DNA from: an uncultured Sutterella sp.
Lineage (GTDB): Bacteria; Pseudomonadota; Gammaproteobacteria; Burkholderiales; Burkholderiaceae_F
Direction: 5' to 3'
Assembly (NCBI GenBank): GCA_900770335.1
Contig: CAAGKD010000095.1
Location: 1-19,640, forward strand
Length of the DNA stretch: 19,640 nucleotides
In this document: positions 14,080 through 19,640 of the stretch, piece by piece
Layout: each line of letters opens with the position of its first letter
Position numbering within the stretch: position 1 is the stretch's first letter
Translations under genes and position numbers: made by a program
Notes under the pieces: model-generated
The model's input: only the letters and a program-made list of their open reading frames with translations
Database searches by the model: none
Told to the model about the DNA's origin: nothing

Positions 14080-14991
14080 TCAGACTGTTCGATCGGGTGG
14101 CATGCCCGAGAGATGTGCTCCGGCAAGCTCAGCGAGCCCCTGCCGGCCGTGAGGGGCATGAAGGGCATGAAGGCCGTGAAGGCTCCCGCGGGAGACGGAG
14201 AGGATCCGCGAGGCCGCTTCGACGATCGCCTCGCCCTCGGGCGTGATGCCGAGGAGCCGCCCCTCGAGCGTCCCGCCTTCCTCCCCCTCTTCGGGCGTGA
14301 TTGCGACCGTTTCGCCGAGCCAGAGCAGGCGCGGCGCGATGCGACGCGGCAGATCCCCGGCCAAAAGCTCGGGATCCTCGGCGGCGAAGCGCCGGGCGAC
14401 TGCGCGCCAGAGGAATTCCGGAGACAGATCCGGGGATTCGGGAGAGCGGTTCGCGGGGGCGTGCGCTCCAGGCGCTCCGAGCGCGTCCGCGAGCCGCCCA
14501 GCGGGCAGGGCCGCGCCTTCGCGCAGGGCTTCCGTCTCGGGGGCCCAGGCGACGTTGACGCCGATTCCGGCGACGAGAAGGGCGCCTGGGCCGCCGGCGG
14601 ACTCCTCGAGGAGGATGCCGCCCGCCTTGGCGAAGGCGGGTTCGCCCTCGGGGCCTGCGACGGCGATGACGAGGTCGTTGGGCCACTTGACGCGGATCGC
14701 GAGCCCCAGGGGCTCGAGCGCTTCGGCGACGAGCAGCGCCGCGGCGGCCGCGGCGCCCGTCGCCGTCATGGGCAGGCGGATCGCCGCGTAGATGTTTCCC
14801 GCGTGCCCCGACCAGGCGCGGCCGGTGCGCCCGCGCCCGGCCGTCTGGCGGTCGGCGAGAATCGAGCCGAAGGGCGGCAGCCGCCCTTGGGCGAAGGCCT
14901 TGCGGGCCGTGCTGAAGACCGTGTCCGTGACCGGAACGCGGATGACGCCGTCGGCGGCGTCGGGAATGTGGGTGGGTTCGGATCGCATCAT
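14080..14991 (-). CDS. birA: BirA, biotin--[biotin carboxyl-carrier-protein] ligase (no DNA-binding domain)
   Basis: This 303-residue class I biotin ligase makes biotinyl-AMP and attaches biotin to a carrier lysine. Motifs in order are TAGRGRTGRAWSGHAGNIY (50-68, the biotin/AMP loop), VKWPNDL (101-107), KAGGILLEE (122-130, catalytic Lys122) and AGIGVNV (141-147). The SH3-like C-terminal domain ends at about 270 (RLLGITPEGEAIV...SRGSL). The N-terminal helix-turn-helix of E. coli BirA is absent, so it should not act as a repressor. A tail of about 33 residues follows, beginning LHGLHALHAPHG, encoded by a 9-base tandem repeat. The start is uncertain: the ATG at 14991 (or 14988) has no good ribosome site, and the frame is open to an ATG at 15129. 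Its partner, a biotin enzyme, lies downstream on the same strand. Confidence 0.9.
   Translation of the reverse strand: MMRSEPTHIPDAADGVIRVPVTDTVFSTARKAFAQGRLPPFGSILADRQTAGRGRTGRAWSGHAGNIYAAIRLPMTATGAAAAAALLVAEALEPLGLAIRVKWPNDLVIAVAGPEGEPAFAKAGGILLEESAGGPGALLVAGIGVNVAWAPETEALREGAALPAGRLADALGAPGAHAPANRSPESPDLSPEFLWRAVARRFAAEDPELLAGDLPRRIAPRLLWLGETVAITPEEGEEGGTLEGRLLGITPEGEAIVEAASRILSVSRGSLHGLHALHAPHGRQGLAELAGAHLSGMPPDRTV
14153..14179 (-). repeat. Three tandem 9-base units in the birA 3' end
   Basis: The plus strand reads GGGGCATGA, AGGGCATGA, AGGCCGTGA in succession. In the birA frame each unit adds a tripeptide of the type Leu/Pro-His-Ala/Gly, giving the His-rich start of the C-terminal tail. 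It is probably a replication-slippage expansion. Confidence 0.6.
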
Positions 14992-15146
14992 GGGAGAAGT
15001 CCGGGGGCATGCCGTCCTTCCGTCGAGACTATCAGCGCCTGCGTGCGGCGACGCCGCCCTCCGCACCGCTCCGGGGACGCCGGGGCCCTTCTCGTGCGCC
15101 TTTCTTGCGCCGGAGGGGCGCCGCCTCATGAGTTTTTCCGATGGAC

Positions 15147-15175
15147 GTTCTGCCTAGGGAGAGCGGAGGAGTCAA
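15147..15175 (-). promoter_or_regulatory. Possible birA promoter
   Basis: Read leftward, TTGACT (15170-15175, five of six -35 positions) is followed after 17 bases by CAGAAC (15147-15152, three of six -10 positions). It would start a transcript near 15140, about 150 bases before the preferred birA ATG. The -10 is poor, so this is only a candidate. Confidence 0.3.
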
Positions 15176-15334
15176 GAGTGGCGCGGACGCCTTGCGATGG
15201 TGCGGGGCGCCCGGATTCCGGGCGCTCCTCCTTGCCTATGTTTTTGCAGAAATCTCCGGGAAGCGAAGGGTGAACAAAGGCAAAATTCAGATCTTTTTTC
15301 GCTAATCACTTGAAAAACAAGGGGACATGAAGTC

Positions 15335-15361
15335 TGAGCTGAAGGAACTGCTCATTTTTTT
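15335..15361 (+). terminator. Terminator-like stem with seven T residues
   Basis: TGAGC (15335-15339) pairs with GCTCA (15350-15354) and is followed at once by T7. The stem is only 5 bp, but the T tract is the best in the window. No plus-strand gene ends nearby; the last one ended at 10102. It would end an unannotated short transcript or attenuate a leader reading into the ABC importer. Confidence 0.35.
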
Positions 15362-15369
15362 CGCTTGTA

Positions 15370-15420
15370 TTCGCCTGACTTTTGCACCGGTCGGCATTGG
15401 GTTAGGCGAAAGTGCCTAGC
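15370..15420 (+). promoter_or_regulatory. Mutually exclusive hairpins (leader RNA switch candidate)
   Basis: GTTAGGCGAA (15401-15410) can pair with TTCGCCTGAC upstream (15370-15379; 10 bp including one G-U). Alternatively GTTAGGC (15401-15407) can pair with GCCTAGC downstream (15414-15420; 7 bp including one G-U). The same segment cannot do both. Such competing stems are typical of attenuators and riboswitches, but no known class is recognised and no T tract follows. Confidence 0.3.
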
Positions 15421-15849
15421 GCCCGGCCTGACGCGCAGGGGGTCGCCATGCACAATTACCGCACGGCAGGGAAATATGATTCCTGCTTTCCATAAATCTC
15501 AAAACGCTTCGATTTCATATTCAGGGATTTTGCAATGATGATGCAGGACTTCAGTATGAGCCGCCTTCTCCGTGAGGCCGATGCCCTGCGCGCGAATCTC
15601 CGCTAGGCGCTGCGGCTTCCGCTTCTGCTGCTGCCCCACCTTGGGGTGGAGGACGGCCGCCCGGACGCCGACTGACGACCGGGTCTCCTTCAGAGGAATC
15701 CGCTCCGACGGCGGACTCCGAGGCCGCCCTCCAGGATCGAAGGATCCAGCCTCAGGCGCAGCGCTCCTGCGCTCGGGCCGAACCGGCGCATCCGCGTCCG
15801 CCCCCTCCTCCTCCCCGAATTCACATTGAAACCGAACGGACCTCCCGCC

Positions 15850-16917
15850 ATGAACAGCACGATCGCCTCCTTCTTCTCCCGCATCTCCCGCCGCGACTTC
15901 ATCGCCGCCTGCACGCTCGCCGCCGCGGGCGTCTCCACCGCGGGCCTGCCCCGCGGCGCCTGGGCCGCCGAGCCCGAGAAGGACTCGGTCACGATCGCCG
16001 TGGGCGGCAAGAACCTCTACTACTACCTCCCGATGGCCCTCGCCGACTGGATGGGCTTTTACAAGGAGGAGGGCGTCAACGTGAAGGTCGTTGACTTCCA
16101 GGGCGGCTCGAAGTCCCTGCAGGCCGTGATCGGCGGCTCCGCGGACATCGTCTCGGGCGCCTTCGAGCACACCCTGATGATGCAGACCAAGCGCCAGCGC
16201 ATGACGGCCTTCGTGCTGCAGGACCGCGCTCCGCAGTGCGTCTTCGCGATGAACCGCGCCACGATGGGCGGCGAGACGGATCCCGCGAAGCTCAAGGGCA
16301 GGAAGATCGGCGTCTCCGCTCCGGGCTCCTCGACGCACGTCATCGCGAACTTCGTGATGCAGCGCGCGGGCGTGCGGCCCAACGAGTTCTCCGTGATCGG
16401 CGTCGGCACGGGCGCGGGCGCCGTCGCGGCGATGCGCTCGGGCCAGGTCGACGCCTTCGTGGGCCTTGACCCCGTCATCACGCAGCTCGAGGGCGAGAAG
16501 GCGATCACGATCGTCACCGACACGCGCCGCATCAATGAGTCCGACGCCCTCTACGGCGGCCCGATGGTGGGCGGGTGCCTCTACGCTCCCGAGGACTTCA
16601 TCGCGAAGAACCCCGAGACCGTGCAGCGCATCACGAACGCCCTCATCCGCTCGCTCAAGGTGATCGAGAAGGTGACGCCCGAGACGCTGATGAAGTCCGT
16701 TCCGAAGGCCGCCTTCATGGGCAACCCCGACCTCTACGCGCACTGCTTCGTCAACAACCGCCCCTCCGTCTCGGCGGACGGCCGGTTCCCCGCGGGCTGC
16801 GTCGAGGCCGCCGCCCGGGCGCTCTCCTCGGTCAATCCCGCGCTCGAGAAGTTCGCCTTCGACGCCTCGGCGTGCTTCACGAACCGCTTCGCCGACGCCT
16901 CCCCGAGGAACGCCTGA
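15850..16917 (+). CDS. ABC importer binding protein, SsuA/TauA/NrtA/ThiY-like, Tat-exported
   Basis: This 355-residue periplasmic binding protein starts with a textbook twin-arginine signal, SRRDFIAACTLAAAGVSTAG (residues 13-32), ending near AWAAEP. The mature part follows the SsuA/NMT1 pattern: VTIAVGGKNLYYYLPMALADW, FYKEEGVNVKVVDFQGGSKS, QAVIGGSADIVSGAFEHTL, KLKGRKIGVSAPGSSTHVI and AAMRSGQVDAFVGLDPVI. Such proteins bind sulfonates, taurine, nitrate, thiamine precursors or aromatic acids; the ligand cannot be read from sequence. The ATG at 15850 is preferred because it gives a compact signal peptide; a TTG at 15826 is in frame. Neither has a clear ribosome site. ATPase and permease genes follow, so this is a full importer. 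Tat rather than Sec export is uncommon for this class and implies cytoplasmic folding before export. Confidence 0.9.
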   Translation: MNSTIASFFSRISRRDFIAACTLAAAGVSTAGLPRGAWAAEPEKDSVTIAVGGKNLYYYLPMALADWMGFYKEEGVNVKVVDFQGGSKSLQAVIGGSADIVSGAFEHTLMMQTKRQRMTAFVLQDRAPQCVFAMNRATMGGETDPAKLKGRKIGVSAPGSSTHVIANFVMQRAGVRPNEFSVIGVGTGAGAVAAMRSGQVDAFVGLDPVITQLEGEKAITIVTDTRRINESDALYGGPMVGGCLYAPEDFIAKNPETVQRITNALIRSLKVIEKVTPETLMKSVPKAAFMGNPDLYAHCFVNNRPSVSADGRFPAGCVEAAARALSSVNPALEKFAFDASACFTNRFADASPRNA

Positions 16918-17060
16918 CGACATGCCTTTTCGCCGGGGCGCTTGGACCCCGACCTGCGCCGCGACGCCCTCCTTCTTGGGGGCCGCTGCGGCGGCGCGTT
17001 CCGTTTCCGCCGCGGCGGTCGGACGCCCATTCATCGCAAAGAACAAAAAGAAAAGAGAAG

Positions 17061-17885
17061 ATGACCGACACCACGGCCCGCGCCTGCGTTCCGGCGCTCG
17101 AATTCCAGAACATATCCTGCCGCTTTGCGGTTCCCGGCGGCGCCTACACGGCCACGCAGAATGTCTCCTTCGCGATCGGCGACGGCGAGTTCGTGAGCGT
17201 CGTGGGACCGACGGGCTGCGGCAAGTCGACGCTTCTCAACGCCGCCGCGGGGCTGCTCAAGCCCGCCGAAGGGCGCGTTCTCGTCTACGGCGAGCCCCTT
17301 TCGGGGCTCAACCGCCGCGCGGGCTACATGTTTCAGGCCGAGAGCCTGATGCCCTGGGCCACGGCGCTCGAGAACGTGACGATGAGCCTGCGCTTTCGCG
17401 GCATCTCCGAGAAGGAGATGCACGAGCGCGGCATGGAGTGGCTCTCGCGCGTGGGCCTCGAGAAGTTCCCCAACCGCTACCCGCACGAGCTCTCGGGCGG
17501 CATGCGCAAGCGCGTCGCCATGGCGCAGACGATGATCGCCGATCCAGACATCCTACTCATGGACGAGTCATTCTCGGCCCTGGACATCCAGACGCGCCAG
17601 CTCATGGAGGACGAGCTCCTCGCGATCTGGCAGGAAAAGCGCAAGGCGGTGCTCTTCATCACGCACGACCTCGACGAGGCCATCGCCCTCTCGGACCGCG
17701 TCGTCGTGATGTCCGCGGGCCCCGCCTCGCACCCGATCGGCGAGTTCTCGATCACGCTCGAGCGCCCGAGAAACGTCGCCGAGATCCGCATGCGCCCCGA
17801 GTTCAACGAATGCCACGCCGCCATCTGGAGCGTGCTGCGCGGTGAGGTTTTGAAGAGTTACCGCGAGCACCGCGCGGCGATCTGA
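17061..17885 (+). CDS. ABC importer ATPase, SsuB/TauB-like
   Basis: The 274-residue nucleotide-binding subunit has Walker A GPTGCGKST (49-57), Q-loop Gln92 in YMFQAESLMPW, signature LSGGMRKR (144-151), Walker B ILLMDESFSALD (164-175) and switch His202 in FITHDLDEA. YMFQ..SLMPW is typical of nitrate/sulfonate/taurine importers. The start at 17061 follows AAAAGAGAAG, a weak purine-rich ribosome site; a reading frame extending upstream to 16575 runs through the binding-protein gene and is rejected. The gap of 143 bases after the binding-protein gene contains no other gene and could let expression of the two subunits differ. The permease starts 47 bases downstream. Confidence 0.93.
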   Translation: MTDTTARACVPALEFQNISCRFAVPGGAYTATQNVSFAIGDGEFVSVVGPTGCGKSTLLNAAAGLLKPAEGRVLVYGEPLSGLNRRAGYMFQAESLMPWATALENVTMSLRFRGISEKEMHERGMEWLSRVGLEKFPNRYPHELSGGMRKRVAMAQTMIADPDILLMDESFSALDIQTRQLMEDELLAIWQEKRKAVLFITHDLDEAIALSDRVVVMSAGPASHPIGEFSITLERPRNVAEIRMRPEFNECHAAIWSVLRGEVLKSYREHRAAI

Positions 17886-17932
17886 CCGCTTTCCCCTTCT
17901 GACACGAACACCCAAGGCAGGCACGAAACAAA

Positions 17933-18739
17933 ATGAACAATCGCCGCACGCAGCTTGAAATCCGCATCTGGCAGTGGGGGCTCCTCGCCGTGATCTTCGT
18001 CTTCTGGTGGATGATGACGAAGCCCGGGCTCCTGCCGAACTTCTTCTTTGCCAACGACAATCAGGCCGCGTTCTTCTTCGGCGAGCCCGCCGAGATCTTC
18101 TCGCGCATCTGGGAGTGGTTCGCGGGCGGGGAGATCTACCGACACCTGGCCGTGACGCTTTACGAGACCGTGATGGCCTTCGTGATCGGCACCGTCGCCG
18201 GCCTCGGCACGGGCCTGTGGCTCGCGCTCTCGCCCATGGCCGCCGCCGTGGCCGATCCCTTCATCAAGGGCCTCAACTCGATGCCCCGCGTGATCCTCGC
18301 GCCGATCTTCGCCGTGTGGTTCGGCCTCGGGCCGGCCTCGAAGATCGCTCTCGGCTTCACGCTCGTGTTCTTCATTGTGTTCTTCAACGTCTACCAGGGC
18401 GTGCGCGAGGTGAACACGACCGTTCTCAACTCCGCCCGCATGCTCGGCGCCTCGTCGCGCCAGCTCCTGCGTCACGTCTACCTCCCCTCGGCCATGAGCT
18501 GGGTGTTCTCGAGCCTGCACACGTCGGTTGGCATGGCCTTCGTCGCCGCGGTGATCGGCGAGTACCTCGGGTCCGCCGAGGGCGTGGGCTACCTCATTCT
18601 GCAGGCCGAGACGACCTTCGACATGAACACCGTCATGGCGGGTATCCTCGTCCTCACGGCCTGCGCGCTGATCCTCGACCGCATCGTCACGGAGTGCGAG
18701 AAGCGCCTGATGCGCTGGCAGCCCGTGGCCGGCCGGTGA
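17933..18739 (+). CDS. ABC importer permease, SsuC/TauC-like
   Basis: The 268-residue integral membrane protein has about six hydrophobic helices, roughly 14-28, 76-99, 118-134, 137-155, 190-208 and 233-250. The cytoplasmic coupling loop, NSARMLGASSRQLLRHVYLP (166-185), is the EAA-type motif that docks on the ATPase. GEYLGSAEGVGYLI (209-222) is typical of the SsuC/TauC branch. AAGG then AGGC lie 10-20 bases before the ATG at 17933. It completes the three-gene importer; no outer membrane or enzyme gene for the substrate follows. The 194 bases downstream hold only a loose inverted repeat (GGCGGGAG at 18868-18875 with CTCCCGCC at 18900-18907), too widely spaced to call a terminator. Confidence 0.93.
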   Translation: MNNRRTQLEIRIWQWGLLAVIFVFWWMMTKPGLLPNFFFANDNQAAFFFGEPAEIFSRIWEWFAGGEIYRHLAVTLYETVMAFVIGTVAGLGTGLWLALSPMAAAVADPFIKGLNSMPRVILAPIFAVWFGLGPASKIALGFTLVFFIVFFNVYQGVREVNTTVLNSARMLGASSRQLLRHVYLPSAMSWVFSSLHTSVGMAFVAAVIGEYLGSAEGVGYLILQAETTFDMNTVMAGILVLTACALILDRIVTECEKRLMRWQPVAGR

Positions 18740-18933
18740 GCTGATCAGAACGGATCGACGACCTTCGAGGAGCATCGGGGGAGGGGGGCGGTTCGTTGCG
18801 GAGAAAAGAACTTGCGCCACGGACGCGCCAGAGCTCCGGCCGTCAGAATGCGTGGTGAGGACGCTGCGGCGGGAGCCATCATGAGTGGAAGACCTTCGCC
18901 TCCCGCCCTATGGATGAATCCAGGCGCCTGAGG

Positions 18934-19401
18934 TCAGAACACCTCGGGCCCCTTGAGCTCGGCGCCCGCGAACACTGCTGCCGCCCGCTTCAGATTCGGG
19001 ATCGCCTTGATGTTTTTCGCTTCCGAGTAGCGTTTGAGCTGAGCCTCAGCTTCCTTGAGCTTCTCGTCCACGGTCTTCTGATCCGCATCGGACTTCTTGA
19101 GGTGCTTGAACTCGATGAGCCACCCGGGTGCGGCTTCATTGTCCTTTGCGGGCCTCAGGATCAGATCCGTGAAGCCCGCGCCCAAGGCCTCCTCCTCGGC
19201 AGTGACCTGATAGCTCCTCGAGGTGGAGACCGCCATCGCCACCGCAAGCTGAATGGCGGTCTCGGAGAGGTTGGCGTGCACATGGCCGCCGACGTTCTGG
19301 CGGAGCGTCTTTCTCATCGACTCTCCCACCAATTTGATGACGTGCCCGCCGTTGATCAAGCGATCCATCATGGCGTCAGCGTGATATGCCTCTCCGATGT
19401 A
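18934..19401 (-). pseudogene. Truncated C-terminal fragment of a DUF1703-like PD-(D/E)XK nuclease protein
   Basis: The intact frame from an ATG at 19371 encodes 145 residues that look like only the last domain of the AAA-ATPase-like/DUF1703 family. Features are GESMRKTLRQNVGGHVHANLSE, AGFTDLILRP (Asp69), WLIEFKHLKK (Glu87, Lys89), then EKLKEAEAQLKRYSE and a terminal strand: the D...ExK core of a PD-(D/E)XK fold. Family-like sequence continues upstream of the ATG (YIGEAYHADA) to a TAG at 19402-19404, with more stops beyond. The N-terminal ATPase-like domain (several hundred residues in full-length relatives) is missing and there is no ribosome site. It is probably a remnant; a short product from 19371 cannot be excluded. 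No gene is recognised from 19405 to the window edge, where the sequence is again less GC-rich. Confidence 0.65.
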
Positions 19402-19640
19402 CTAGAAGGTGCACAGCTTCGCGGACCATAGAAGCCTCCTCTATCAGGCGTCATCACCCCTATAACTGCACTCAACCGCATTCAAAGCTCCTGACTGGGT
19501 CGACTTTCGTGTCATCCACGGTTAATTATTGCCCGCGAGTGCTCCCAAACCAGGGCGAACGCAGATTTCAGCGAGCCGATGCTGCCGATTCTTTGCAAAA
19601 TTCGAGTTTTCGCAGCCAGCGCAGCCCGACCTCCAGTGAC

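Larger units (their letters stand above)
14992..15849. other. Gene-poor 858-base region between birA and the ABC importer
   Basis: No convincing protein gene is present. From 14992 to about 15240 the sequence is GC-rich and may contain an N-terminal extension of birA. It includes a strong hairpin, GGGGCGCCCGG (15204-15214) with 15218-15228, better paired as plus-strand RNA. From about 15270 to 15540 the base composition is clearly more AT-rich than anywhere else to its left, and this part holds the structures listed separately plus a TATGAT (15475-15480) flanked by the short dyad GCAGG/CCTGC (15466-15470 with 15482-15486), possibly the importer promoter. From 15607 to 15849 it is GC-rich again with no recognisable signals. 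No known riboswitch consensus, including TPP, was seen. Confidence 0.5.

Noticed and set aside
10678..15273. A 1531-codon open frame on the plus strand across the biotin enzyme and birA
   Set aside because: It is antisense to two genes with clear catalytic motifs. It is low-complexity Arg/Ala/Glu/Val sequence with no domain, as expected for antisense frames in GC-rich DNA.
15270..15849. TPP or other known riboswitch before the ABC importer (ThiY-like binding protein)
   Set aside because: The conserved CUGAGA and GAUAAUGC-type elements are absent, and no other known consensus was recognised.
15499..17046. A 515-codon minus-strand frame over the binding-protein gene
   Set aside because: The plus strand encodes a recognisable Tat-exported binding protein; the antisense product shows only Arg/Glu/Val/His-rich repeats and no motif.
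19512..19640. Open 42-codon minus frame entering from the right edge, ending near AFALVWEHSRAIINRG
   Set aside because: Too short, other frames are similarly open, and no family is recognised; the evidence is insufficient to call a gene.
1..19640. tRNA, rRNA, CRISPR array, insertion-sequence transposase
   Set aside because: No cloverleaf, rRNA segment, regular direct-repeat array or transposase motif (DDE, HUH) was found on either strand by reading.

Overview
The window is strongly GC-rich with short intergenic gaps. Gene content points to an anaerobic or microaerophilic betaproteobacterium of the Sutterellaceae type: a divergent pair of Maf/YceF-type and YceD-type housekeeping genes, Tat-exported flavin reductases without heme domains, a TtrS/TtrR-like two-component system, and a free-standing BirA. 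The taxonomic call is inference from gene content and style, not from a marker gene.

Layout. 1-2845 (minus): a tight run of yceF (Maf pyrophosphatase), an RsmI-like SAM methyltransferase and a membrane-anchored PD-(D/E)XK nuclease cut by the window edge. 2934-8609 (minus): a four-gene respiratory/sensory block. In transcription order it holds a Tat-exported flavoprotein reductase, a sensor kinase with a PhnD/TtrS-like periplasmic domain, a FixJ/LuxR-type response regulator, and a second, paralogous flavoprotein. The last three genes overlap by 4 bases each. 8866-10102 (plus): yceD, overlapping by ATGA a decayed gene whose product resembled the sensor domain of the kinase. 10194-14991 (minus): a pyruvate-carboxylase-type biotin enzyme broken by one frameshift, preceded by birA, the ligase that would biotinylate it. 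14992-15849: a gene-poor stretch, unusually AT-rich at 15270-15540, with several RNA-structure signals. 15850-18739 (plus): an ABC importer of the SsuA/TauA/NrtA class (Tat-exported binding protein, ATPase, permease). 18934-19401 (minus): a truncated C-terminal piece of a DUF1703-like PD-(D/E)XK protein; no gene is recognised from there to the right edge.

How it fits together. The block at 2934-8609 looks like a sensed, alternative electron-acceptor module: the kinase probably binds a small molecule in the periplasm and the regulator controls one or both exported reductases. Both reductases lack the 'QxHPT'-type substrate motif of fumarate reductases and share a QC(L/N)PGCPPGRT motif in its place, so the substrate is probably not fumarate. 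The block sits between yceF and yceD, which are normally divergent neighbours in related bacteria, and yceD lacks the rpmF that normally follows. Both facts suggest insertion and rearrangement here. The biotin-enzyme/BirA pair and the ABC importer are separate units.
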